A DNA stretch of 33,093 nucleotides, taken from Marinobacterium sp. Its GTDB lineage: Bacteria; Pseudomonadota; Gammaproteobacteria; Pseudomonadales; Balneatricaceae. Under the pieces are notes generated by a model, which saw only the letters and a program-made list of their open reading frames with translations, was not told the DNA's origin and searched no databases. Position numbers and translations under genes: made by a program. Position 1 is the stretch's first letter, and every line of letters starts with the position of its first letter. This document shows, one piece after another, positions 1-6,463 of this stretch. Location of the stretch: positions 1 to 33,093 of the forward strand of contig JAOXSF010000036.1 of NCBI GenBank assembly GCA_025800125.1, written 5' to 3'.

Positions 1-40
1 GGGAGTGGTGCCGGGTTTAAATATACGACTTCGGTCTAAA
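1..40. repeat. Left copy of a diverged inverted repeat
   Basis: The first 12 bases (gggagtggtgcc) are the exact reverse complement of 3101-3112, and similarity continues for roughly 40 bases (about 29 matches by eye, including TTT and TATAC blocks). The two copies face each other across the accessory segment. The left copy starts at the window edge, so its true extent is unknown. I see no gene in 1-112. Confidence 0.5.
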
Positions 41-112
41 CGTTGGATAGATGGCTTTACTATCTGGCAGCTATTATGTGAGTATGCTTTAAAATCAGCA
101 GGTTAGAATGAT

Positions 113-202
113 ATTGAACTGGATATACAGCGGCTCGACTATCTAGATACGAGCGGCTGTATATCCCGTATATGCAAGCCGCTGTGTATTAAACTGTTAG
201 AA
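113..202 (+). other. attC-like site (integron cassette recombination site)
   Basis: The left arm, from ATTGAAC at 113, pairs imperfectly with the right arm ending in GTTAGAATT (196-204). The longest shared stretch is CAGCGGCT (129-136) against AGCCGCTG (177-184). The centre also forms a strong hairpin of its own (121-137 with 149-165, one mismatch). The predicted crossover is G196/T197. The best support is that GTTAGAATT at 196-204 is exactly complementary to AATTCTAAC at 1464-1472, which is how the two ends of one integron cassette relate. Confidence 0.6.
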
Positions 203-219
203 TTCAATCGGAGTAAATT

Positions 220-420
220 TTGGACACTATTATCGAATGGCTTAGCAACAATCACACTTGGGTGTTCAGTGGGATAGGGATTTTTGTCATTGGTGGGGTA
301 ATTTCTATTTTCAAAAGAAAGGGGGCTGACGGAATTAGTCAGAAACAGCGTTCAGGAAATAACTCCACGAATATTCAGGCAGGTGGGAATGTTGAATTTA
401 CTCAGAAAAATGACAAATAA
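220..420 (+). CDS. Small single-pass membrane protein with N-rich C-terminal tag
   Basis: A 66-aa ORF starting at TTG, with a GGAG ribosome-binding site at 210-213 six bases upstream. Residues about 14-32 form one hydrophobic segment (WVFSGIGIFVIGGVISIF), followed by basic KRKG, which suggests an N-out, C-in topology. The cytoplasmic tail carries SQKQRSGNNSTNIQAGGNV. The next gene overlaps this one by 32 bases and bears nearly the same tag near its own N-terminus (SQKQ, then GDNSTNLQ), so the two products probably act together. I do not recognise a named family. The short membrane segment plus tag resembles membrane-acting partners in bacterial conflict systems, but that is inference. Confidence 0.6.
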   Translation: MDTIIEWLSNNHTWVFSGIGIFVIGGVISIFKRKGADGISQKQRSGNNSTNIQAGGNVEFTQKNDK

Positions 421-1465
421 ATCTAGCCAAAAGCAAGACGCAGGTGACAATTCCACAAACCTGCAAGGCCAACAAGTAATAGTTAATCAAGGCATTTCCT
501 ATACAGACGCCAAGGAAATTGCTAATGATGTTTTTAAAGCCAATTTTATTGAGCTAAAGCAAGAAGCGGCTGTTATAGCCCAAGAAAGAGCTGAAGAGGT
601 AACCGAGAAGGTTATTTCAGAGCTTAATGAAAGACACCCGGAGTCCTTAAGTGAGTTCGAACAACCGGCCATGCAAGATGCATTGTTTAATGTGCAAAAA
701 CAATATGCAATCAGTGGTGATCAAGACTTGGGCGACCTCTTGGTAGATATCTTGGTGGATAGGGCTTCTGAACCCAAGAGGAACATGGTTCAAATCGTTC
801 TTGATGAATCTCTTAGTATTGCACCAAAATTAACAACGGAACAATTCGATACTTTAACACTCAATTTTTTGTTGGTAAGCACCCGAAGAATGGATGTTAA
901 AAACTATGACGAACTCATTGCTCATTTCAAGAAAAGAATTGTCCCATTTGTAGAGAATTTATCCGATTCTCACTCAGACTATACGCACCTAGAGTATTTG
1001 GGGTGTGGCCATGTAAGAGCTGGAAATTACGGGCAGTTGGAACAACTGCTGAGAGATACCTATAAAGCTTTTTTCTCAAGTGGATTCACCCATGAAGAGC
1101 TAATTGCTGAAATAGGTGAAGGTCACAACCTAGCAGGGCTAATAATTCAATGCTTTCATGATTCTAGTAAACTGCAGATTGGCGTCTTAGATGAAAGCGT
1201 TCTTGAGCACATTTCACGCGAAAATGGGTTCGATCAAGAACTAGTCACTAAGCTCAAACAGTACTTTAATAAAACAACAAAAAATCAAAATGACATAAAA
1301 ACCATGTTAATAGATGCCATTCCAGAGATGGAAAAAATCTTTGACACATGGAATAAGTCTTCTTTTAAACAGTTTGAATTAACTAGCGTAGGTATAGCAA
1401 TAGCACACGCAAATTATAGAAGAAGAACAGATGAAACTATGGATCTTTCAATTTGGATCAAATAA
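389..1465 (+). CDS. LPO_1073/Vpar_1526-like protein of unknown function
   Basis: About 358 aa from ATG 389. GTG 383 and ATG 410 are alternative starts in the same frame; AGG at 377-379 and AGGTGG at 381-386 lie just upstream of 389. The N-terminal SQKQDAGDNSTNLQ tag matches the tail of the preceding membrane protein. Then come a helical segment (ISYTDAKEIANDVFKANF, and an E/K-rich likely coiled coil around residues 50-85) and a conserved-looking block with GDLLVDILVDRASEP and LDESLSIAPKLT. From memory these blocks match proteins annotated LPO_1073/Vpar_1526 family, whose function I do not know. No signal peptide or membrane segment is seen. The gene ends at the attC-like site and is the main cargo of the cassette. 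Confidence 0.7.
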   Translation: MLNLLRKMTNKSSQKQDAGDNSTNLQGQQVIVNQGISYTDAKEIANDVFKANFIELKQEAAVIAQERAEEVTEKVISELNERHPESLSEFEQPAMQDALFNVQKQYAISGDQDLGDLLVDILVDRASEPKRNMVQIVLDESLSIAPKLTTEQFDTLTLNFLLVSTRRMDVKNYDELIAHFKKRIVPFVENLSDSHSDYTHLEYLGCGHVRAGNYGQLEQLLRDTYKAFFSSGFTHEELIAEIGEGHNLAGLIIQCFHDSSKLQIGVLDESVLEHISRENGFDQELVTKLKQYFNKTTKNQNDIKTMLIDAIPEMEKIFDTWNKSSFKQFELTSVGIAIAHANYRRRTDETMDLSIWIK

Positions 1466-1536
1466 TTCTAACAAGTAGCTGCACCGGAAAAAATACTCGC
1501 TGAGCTCGCATTATTCCGGTGAGCTAGGCGTTATTT
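1466..1536 (+). other. attC-like site closing the two-gene cassette
   Basis: A textbook imperfect palindrome. The left side TCTAACAAGTAGCTGCACCGG folds against the right side TTCCGGTGAGCTAGGCGTTA. The arms TAAC, TAGCT and CACCGGAA match, with an extra base on one side (TAGCTGCACC versus TAGCTCACC) as in extrahelical attC bases. Predicted crossover is G1530/T1531. The site begins at the stop codon of the upstream gene and is followed within 20 bases by the next gene, as in integron arrays. Confidence 0.75.
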
Positions 1537-1548
1537 AAAAGAGAGCTA

Positions 1549-1965
1549 TTGCCAAAAATGAGCAAAAAATTCAAAGGCTCATGTCTATGCGGAAATATTA
1601 GATTTTCCGTCAATGAATTCAGAGAAAAAGTAGCGAATTTCCATTGTACCATGTGTCGTAAATTTAATGGTGCAGCCTTTGGAACGCTGGTTGGAGTAAA
1701 AGGTCTACACTGGCTTTCCGGTAATAATTTACTCAAAGAGTTTATAGTGCCCAATGGAACAACGCGGACATTCTGTTCTAACTGTGGTTCAAGTCTGGGG
1801 TTCAGAGTAAAAGGTGAACCTCCAGAAAATATTGAGTTAGCTATATCGACATTTGATGTGGATATTCCTTTGAAGGTCGATGCGCAAATTTACACGGCCT
1901 ATAAAGCTAACTGGTGTGAATTACAGCCAGAATTGCCTGTGTATTCTGAAGGGCGTGCAGGTTAA
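1549..1965 (+). CDS. GFA-family (glutathione-dependent formaldehyde-activating-like) zinc protein
   Basis: 138 aa from TTG 1549 (GAGAG just upstream); ATG 1558 is an alternative start. It shows the Mss4-like zinc fold of the GFA/CENP-V family: Cys12-x-Cys14 (CLCG), Cys33-x2-Cys36 (HCTMCRK), and Cys76-x2-Cys79 (FCSNCGSSL). Length is typical. Family members include S-(hydroxymethyl)glutathione synthase, but most are uncharacterised, so a role in formaldehyde detoxification should not be assumed. The gene directly follows an attC-like site and is probably the next cassette. I could not find a convincing attC at its 3' end, so this cassette may be truncated or fused to the following DNA. Confidence 0.85.
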   Translation: MPKMSKKFKGSCLCGNIRFSVNEFREKVANFHCTMCRKFNGAAFGTLVGVKGLHWLSGNNLLKEFIVPNGTTRTFCSNCGSSLGFRVKGEPPENIELAISTFDVDIPLKVDAQIYTAYKANWCELQPELPVYSEGRAG

Positions 1966-2173
1966 CCATAGTCCAAACCCCTTGCACCTTACCCACTTCT
2001 GTAGTCAGATAGCAGGGTGTCCGTTCGGGCATGTATTTTTATCAGGCTTGTCGAGAAAGGAGACGCCGGATACGACGTTGACAACTTACCTGTAATAACA
2101 ACAAGCGCTACCACAGGGTCATCTCACCTACCCTGCGGCAGCTAACCACAACAGACTGCGCTAGGAGTCCGTA
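1966..2173. other. Noncoding stretch with a 12-bp stem hairpin
   Basis: No convincing gene. GCTACCACAGGG (2107-2118) pairs with CCCTGCGGCAGC (2131-2142) with two mismatches around a 12-base loop. AATAAC at 2092-2097 nearly complements the start of the GFA cassette (GTTATTT), but no matching right-hand attC core follows, so I do not call this an attC site. Confidence 0.35.
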
Positions 2174-2428
2174 ATGGCTACACATATTGTACGTCAGGCT
2201 AACCCCTGTTCAAAAGATTTTCCTTTTACTTTCATGCACTTACGAGTGTTTCGATTGCCTGTGCCCGTCTTATCGCACCCCACTGCGAGAAACAGGCAAA
2301 CGCGAAGCAATCGCGCTGTTATCTGTGTCCTTTCGCGGGTTATTCCGCAGTGTAAAGCGCAGCCGTTCGGCTGTATTTCCCCCTTACCACAGCCAACGCT
2401 GCCGGTGCAGCCAGGGCTAGCGGCTTAA
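2174..2428 (+). CDS. Doubtful small ORF or leader upstream of the CsrA-like gene
   Basis: 84 aa from ATG 2174, with a good ribosome-binding site (AGGAG 2163-2167, six-base spacing). The product is basic and rich in Arg, Pro and Ser (for example SHPTARNRQTRSNRA) and matches no family I can name. A second frame (2187-2420) is also open over the same DNA, and further open sequence continues after 2428. This is typical of a decayed gene, or of an Ash/Icd-like phage ORF region that I only vaguely recognise. The strong ribosome-binding site argues that something is translated here. Treat the product as unknown. Confidence 0.3.
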   Translation: MATHIVRQANPCSKDFPFTFMHLRVFRLPVPVLSHPTARNRQTRSNRAVICVLSRVIPQCKAQPFGCISPLPQPTLPVQPGLAA

Positions 2429-2545
2429 CGGTCAACTGACGGTTTGCTGTAGCCCTTTGCAGGCCAGTTGCGACGCGCTGAATCATCAGATTGAAGCGCT
2501 GGCATGGGGTCGGTCTGCGTTTTGCGCAGTGGCCGTTATGTAGTG

Positions 2546-2596
2546 CTGTATTCAGCAATACAGGGACACGCTTCAAGGAAAGAACAGGGACACACT
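2546..2596 (+). promoter_or_regulatory. Leader with two CsrA-type ACAGGGA sites
   Basis: CTGTATT (2546-2552), loop CAGC, AATACAG (2557-2563) form a perfect 7-bp hairpin. Two ACAGGGA cores follow at 2560-2566 and 2584-2590, each extended as ACAGGGACAC, 24 bases apart. The first reads AUACAGGGACAC, which matches 9 of 12 positions of the published CsrA consensus RUACARGGAUGU. The second lies where the ribosome would bind before ATG 2597. A further GGA sits between them (2577-2579). This arrangement fits translational autocontrol by a CsrA-family protein. Confidence 0.5.
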
Positions 2597-3001
2597 ATGT
2601 TACTTATTACCGCTAATCGTAATGATATCACCACCATCTCAACCCCCTGTGGTGATCTGATCTCAGTTGCCATTAAAGGCTACCGCAATAACCAGTTTGT
2701 CGTGGGTATCGACGCGCCAGAAGAATATATGATTCTGCGCAGTGGACTGCGCAAACGCATCATCAACCAGATGAAAGACACCCCCATTTTTATCGTCAGC
2801 AGCGCACTACACTGCCGCTGGGCCATCGCCGCCCGCGATGAGGCGCTGGCAATCGCCTACTACCGCCAGCAGTACCCACACAGCATCGAAGTGGAAACAG
2901 AACGGGTAGAACACCCCAGTGAAAACTACTGGTTTGAGCGGATGGTAAACGCCTGGCCCACAGATGTTGATATACCGGTTGGGGTGAGGCTGCTGCTATA
3001 A
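2597..3001 (+). CDS. CsrA-like RNA-binding domain protein with long C-terminal extension
   Basis: 134 aa from ATG 2597; a longer reading from 2504 exists, but the CsrA-like N-terminus MLLITANRND begins exactly at 2597. Residues 1-56 align with CsrA/RsmA. DLISVAIKGYRNNQFVVGIDAPEEYMILR corresponds to the CsrA strands ending in GVNAPKEVAVHR, and Arg48 sits at the position of the RNA-contacting Arg44. CsrA Arg6 is Ala here and the N-terminal strand is weakly conserved. Residues 57-134 are an extra domain I do not recognise, rich in aromatics (YYRQQYP, YWFERMVNAW). Normal CsrA is about 61 aa. Likely role: RNA-binding post-transcriptional regulator. A terminator follows, so it is a single-gene unit. 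Confidence 0.6.
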   Translation: MLLITANRNDITTISTPCGDLISVAIKGYRNNQFVVGIDAPEEYMILRSGLRKRIINQMKDTPIFIVSSALHCRWAIAARDEALAIAYYRQQYPHSIEVETERVEHPSENYWFERMVNAWPTDVDIPVGVRLLL

Positions 3002-3015
3002 AAACACTACGTTGA

Positions 3016-3041
3016 AACCCGGCCACGCCGGGTTCTGTTTT
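3016..3041 (+). terminator. Rho-independent terminator after the CsrA-like gene
   Basis: A perfect 8-bp stem AACCCGGC / GCCGGGTT around a 3-base loop, followed by CTGTTTT, 14 bases after the stop codon. Confidence 0.8.
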
Positions 3042-3072
3042 CAGTGCTCACCGCCGAACAGGCGATTTTATC

Positions 3073-3112
3073 TGTAAATCAGAGTTGTATAGCCAAATCT
3101 GGCACCACTCCC
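3073..3112. repeat. Right copy of the diverged inverted repeat
   Basis: GGCACCACTCCC at 3101-3112 is the exact inverse of bases 1-12, and weaker similarity runs inward. With the left copy it brackets the integron-like and CsrA-like segment. Confidence 0.5.
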
Positions 3113-3135
3113 TCACCGACTCTGAGACACCCGGC

Positions 3136-3217
3136 TCTGACCGCTGACAGTAGCGATCAGCAAAAAATTTTCTGAGCGAAGCGAGTTTATTTTTTGCAGC
3201 GGATGACAGTGGTCAGA
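3136..3217. repeat. 82-bp imperfect palindrome
   Basis: The outer arms TCTGACC (3136-3142) and GGTCAGA (3211-3217) are perfect. The inner arms GCAAAAAAT (3160-3168) and ATTTTTTGC (3189-3197) are perfect. The middle contains GAGCGAAGCGAG. The whole stretch can fold into one long interrupted hairpin. It lies in the gene-free stretch 3002-3360 together with the terminator and the inverted repeat. It could be a small palindromic mobile repeat or a bidirectional transcript end. No gene is seen in 3218-3360. Confidence 0.6.
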
Positions 3218-3360
3218 AACGGAAAAAGCGGCTCTGTACCACTACTCAACATACTCCTGAGTCGGATAGCTTACGAAACTAGAAATTATGCTAAGTCTCG
3301 CCGCCACTGCATTGAGATGAGATACAGGCAGAGCACATAGTCAAAGATTACTGCGGTAAC

Positions 3361-3900
3361 TCAGGTATTGGTTTTGAAACCCAGAGTGCCTGATGCCTCC
3401 AGATTCTGGTAGACACTGATTTTCTCCCAGGCCTGTTTAAACTCACGATCAGAGAGTGTCGGATTAGGTGCCCAGCCTGAAGTTTTATCTGCATCAGTGA
3501 AGAGATCACCATTGCCAAAATGACGGAGTGTCAGCCCATCAGACGCACTGAACATTTCCACTTCCAGACGACTGCCATAGCGTTGTTCCAGCTGCTCACG
3601 AACCTCCTGTAAACGGTTACTCCCCTCACTTTTCAACGTCAGCGCAGCAGGCTTTGTTACAACTGTCTCACCGTCAAAGACTGCAGCTACCAATACTCCA
3701 TCGACCCTGAACGTTGCCTGTAAAGACTTGTTCAAGGTTTCCAGATGACCTTTGGAGTACTGGTCAAAGGTAGCCAGCGGAACATCCGCTACTTTCGTAA
3801 ACGGCTCATGGTTCTGTGTTGAGTCTGTTTTTACAGGCCTCTTACTAATTGGGGTTAAATCATGAACAGATAATACATTACCAGCAGAATTAATATTCAT
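3361..3900 (-). CDS. Hypothetical protein
   Basis: 179 aa from the ATG at 3900, chosen because AGGAG lies eight bases upstream (3909-3913) and a consensus -10 box lies further up. The open frame extends to 3954 but without a ribosome-binding site. No signal peptide, membrane segment or known motif is seen. The sequence looks soluble, with a mixed alpha/beta middle (residues about 60-115) containing FRVDGVLVAAVFDGETVV and a charged helix LQEVREQLEQRYGSRLEVEMF. The C-terminus has DREFKQAWEKISVYQ. I do not recognise the family. It stands alone, AT-rich upstream, between the cassette region and the arginine genes. Confidence 0.65.
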   Translation of the reverse strand: MNINSAGNVLSVHDLTPISKRPVKTDSTQNHEPFTKVADVPLATFDQYSKGHLETLNKSLQATFRVDGVLVAAVFDGETVVTKPAALTLKSEGSNRLQEVREQLEQRYGSRLEVEMFSASDGLTLRHFGNGDLFTDADKTSGWAPNPTLSDREFKQAWEKISVYQNLEASGTLGFKTNT

Positions 3901-3953
3901 TAAAAATCTCCTGTGATTTAGCCAGATTAATACACATACCTTATGCTTTCTCA

Positions 3954-3980
3954 ATTATACGATAAGACTTTAAAATCAAT
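3954..3980 (-). promoter_or_regulatory. Candidate promoter of the 179-aa gene
   Basis: On the minus strand a perfect TATAAT lies at 3959-3954, about 55 bases before the ATG at 3900. A weak -35-like TTATTG sits 17 bases upstream; TTGATT is closer but spaced only 14 bases. The rest of 3981-4160 is AT-rich and holds no gene. Confidence 0.4.
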
Positions 3981-4162
3981 AAAAGCAGGCATATCCGCAG
4001 AAAACACAACAAACAAAAAAACCTGAAACTTAATAAAGACCTTTATGTTATTTATACAAAACCCTTTTGGTACATATACAAAGATTCAGCTATAAATTCT
4101 GAAACCCATATTGCAGGGGGTGAGGAAGTATATAAAGAGTACATAATAAACCCTGCAACCAG

Positions 4163-4278
4163 CAGGCGACCTCTTCAATCCAGCGTCACACGCAGCAATA
4201 TCCCACCCCATGTCCACCCAACAAAAAACCCGGTCGCCTGAACAGATTTCGCTATCTGGCCCGCAGGCGGGCTTTCTT
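4163..4278 (+). promoter_or_regulatory. Candidate attenuator leader of the arginine-catabolism genes
   Basis: CAGGCGACC (4163-4171) is a perfect inverse of GGTCGCCTG (4232-4240). The same CGCCTG (4235-4240) can instead pair with CAGGCG at 4264-4269, which lies inside the terminator-like hairpin GCCCGC-AG-GCGGGC (4259-4272) followed by TTTCTT. The two pairings exclude each other in the way an antiterminator/terminator switch would. A 24-codon ORF (4210-4284, starting MSTQQKTR, no clear ribosome-binding site) spans the switch. The ligand, if any, is unknown. No gene is seen elsewhere in 3901-4350. Confidence 0.4.
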
Positions 4279-4350
4279 CAATAATTCCCGGTACTGAACA
4301 CCCGGCCGCGCCAATGGCTGCGGACGTAACCCCGGTACCAGGAGATTCAC

Positions 4351-5385
4351 ATGCTGATTATTCGTCCGATCGACCATAACGATCTTGCCGCGCTGGAGCA
4401 GCTAGCGCAGAGCGCAGCGGGTAGCACCACTACGCTGCCGGATAATCGTGACTATCTGAGTGAGCTGATCAGCCAGACGCAGCTGGCGCTGCACCAGCCG
4501 GTAGAACGGGCGGGCAGTGAGAGTTACCACTTTGTGTTGCAGGATACCGCAGCCGACGAGATTATCGGCATTGCCGGTATCGACGCTTCCGTAGGGCTGC
4601 GCACGCCGTTCTACAGCTACCGGATTGATGAGATTGTGCATGCTTCTACCGAGTTGCAGATCCACAACCGTATTCCGGCGCTGCACCTGTGTCAGGATTA
4701 CACCGGCTGCACCCGCCTGTGTACGCTGTTTATCCGTCCTGACCGTCGCAGTCCGCAGACACTGCATATGTTGTCCCGTGCGCGGATGCTGTTTATGGCG
4801 CAGCAGCTGCACCGTTTTGGCCGTCGCACCATCGCTGAATTACAGGGAATGATGGATGAAAATGGCCAGTCGCCCTTCTGGGAATGCCTGGGCCGCCATT
4901 TCTTCGAAATGGATTTTGACCGCGCCAACTACCTTACCGGCATCAACGACAAGGGCTTTATTGCTGACCTGATGCCCCATTATCCGGTGTATACCACGCT
5001 GCTCAGTGAAGCGGCGCGCCGCGCACTGGGCCAGGTGCGGCCCGATGTGGAAGAGGTGCTTGATCTACTGCTGGATGAAGGTTTCCGCGACCGGGGTTAT
5101 GTGGACATTTTTGATGCCGGGCCCACGGTGGAGTGTCGCACCGACGATATGCGTTCTATCTATAACACCCGCAGCCAGGCCTGCGAAATCAGCGAGTCGG
5201 CGTCGGGCAATGGCCAGTGGTGGCTGGTTGCCAATGAACAATGGCGTGATTATCGCTGTCTGTTGCTGGAGGGCGATAAAAACGGCCTGCAACTGACACC
5301 ACCGCAGGCCCGACAACTGGGGCTTGAAGCAGGCGCACCCATGCGCCTGCTGGCAATGGACAGTGCCGATCTGGGTTTTGTCTGA
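4351..5385 (+). CDS. aruF: Arginine/ornithine N-succinyltransferase, alpha-type subunit
   Basis: 344 aa, usual length for the family; ATG 4351 has AGGAG nine bases upstream. It belongs to the AstA/AruF/AruG acyltransferase family, which transfers succinyl from succinyl-CoA to the alpha-amino group of arginine (and ornithine in pseudomonads), the first step of the AST pathway. Diagnostic stretches are GIAGIDASVGL, FYSYR, SPFWECLGRHFFEMDF, ADLMPHYPVY and [13 protein letters not shown]. It pairs with a paralogue immediately downstream, as aruF and aruG do in Pseudomonas. The FYSYR and IHNRIP forms fit the alpha subunit better than single-gene AstA. The protein is cytoplasmic. Subunit assignment rests on remembered pseudomonad sequences. 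Confidence 0.9.
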   Translation: MLIIRPIDHNDLAALEQLAQSAAGSTTTLPDNRDYLSELISQTQLALHQPVERAGSESYHFVLQDTAADEIIGIAGIDASVGLRTPFYSYRIDEIVHASTELQIHNRIPALHLCQDYTGCTRLCTLFIRPDRRSPQTLHMLSRARMLFMAQQLHRFGRRTIAELQGMMDENGQSPFWECLGRHFFEMDFDRANYLTGINDKGFIADLMPHYPVYTTLLSEAARRALGQVRPDVEEVLDLLLDEGFRDRGYVDIFDAGPTVECRTDDMRSIYNTRSQACEISESASGNGQWWLVANEQWRDYRCLLLEGDKNGLQLTPPQARQLGLEAGAPMRLLAMDSADLGFV

Positions 5386-5433
5386 GCGACAGAACAGTTT
5401 CACTCATTTCACCGACTCTGAAGGCATGTCACC

Positions 5434-6462
5434 ATGATGGTAGTTCGACCGATCCGCACCGACGACTGGCAATCGCTGCGCACTCTGGCCAGCAAGACCG
5501 GCCCCGGCTTTACCTCACTGCAAGATGATGATGTGCAGGTGCAAGCCAAACTGGATGCGGGCGTAGCGGCCTTTGACCCGAGCCGTGAGCCGAAGCAGGC
5601 CAGCTATCTGTTCGCACTGGAAGACACAGAAACCGGCGAGGTGGTGGGCTGCTGCGGTATTGATGCCGCTGTCGGGCTGGATAACCCCTGGTACAACTAC
5701 CGGGTAGGCACCATTGTGCAGGCGTCAAAAGAGCTCGGCGTCTACAGCAAGACCCAGATTCTGACCCTGAGTAACGATTACACCGGTTTCAGTGAACTGT
5801 GCAGTCTGTTTCTGGACCCGGACTACCGCCACAGCAAAAATGGCAGCCTGTTATCGAAGGCCCGCTTCATGTTTCTGGCACAGTTTGCCGACCGCTTCTA
5901 CCACACCATTCTGGCGGAGATGCGCGGCTACAGTGATGAAAACGGCGTTTCCCCGTTCTGGGAAGGGCTGGGCCGTCACTTTTTCACCATCGATTTCGAC
6001 CAGGCTGATCAGCTCACCATGCACTCCAAAGTGTTTATCGCCGAGCTGATGCCCAAGTACCCGATTTACACCAATCTGCTGCCACAAGAAGCCGTGGATG
6101 CAATCGCCCAGACCCATAAAAACACCACACCAGCACGTCGATTGCTGGAAAACGAGGGTTTCCGTTACACCGGCCATGTCGACATTTTTGACGCGGGCCC
6201 GGCGCTGGAAGCCCCGCTGCAGGATATTCGAGCGGTACGCGAGAGCCGCCTGGTGACCGTGGTAGTCTCTGCTGAGGAAACCCACGGCCAGCAATATCTT
6301 GTCAGCAACACCCACTTTGCAGATTTTCGCTGCGTACTCAGCGCCCTGAACCGGGTAGGCCCGGACAGGGTGCAAATAACCCATAGCAAAGCGAAATCAC
6401 TGAATGTCAAAACCGGTGACACCCTGCGCGTTGTCGCACTGTCCGCTGAAAGGAGTTTCTGA
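5434..6462 (+). CDS. astA: Arginine N-succinyltransferase, AstA / beta-type subunit
   Basis: 342 aa. It is the second copy of the AstA fold: [84 protein letters not shown]. The PWYNYRVGT block and overall sequence match E. coli AstA and Pseudomonas AruG more closely than the preceding gene does. Reaction: succinyl-CoA + L-arginine to N2-succinylarginine. It lies 48 bases after aruF, and its stop is one base before the astD start, so the genes are surely cotranscribed. It probably forms a heteromer with the aruF product, as known in Pseudomonas. Confidence 0.92.
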   Translation: MMVVRPIRTDDWQSLRTLASKTGPGFTSLQDDDVQVQAKLDAGVAAFDPSREPKQASYLFALEDTETGEVVGCCGIDAAVGLDNPWYNYRVGTIVQASKELGVYSKTQILTLSNDYTGFSELCSLFLDPDYRHSKNGSLLSKARFMFLAQFADRFYHTILAEMRGYSDENGVSPFWEGLGRHFFTIDFDQADQLTMHSKVFIAELMPKYPIYTNLLPQEAVDAIAQTHKNTTPARRLLENEGFRYTGHVDIFDAGPALEAPLQDIRAVRESRLVTVVVSAEETHGQQYLVSNTHFADFRCVLSALNRVGPDRVQITHSKAKSLNVKTGDTLRVVALSAERSF

Positions 6463-6463
6463 T

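Larger units (their letters stand above)
197..1530 (+). mobile_element. Integron-like gene cassette with two overlapping ORFs
   Basis: The segment lies between two attC-like crossover points (G196/T197 and G1530/T1531). It has the compact form of a cassette: a short 5' lead with a ribosome-binding site, coding sequence nearly end to end, and an imperfect palindrome starting right at the stop codon of the last gene. Base composition is clearly more AT-rich than the core genes to the right. No integrase or attI is in the window, so whether the array is active cannot be told. Confidence 0.6.

Noticed and set aside
2107-2142. Hairpin considered as the attC of the GFA cassette
   Set aside because: The left core AATAAC fits partly, but there is no right-hand GTTRRRY-like core at a suitable distance and the outer arms do not pair.
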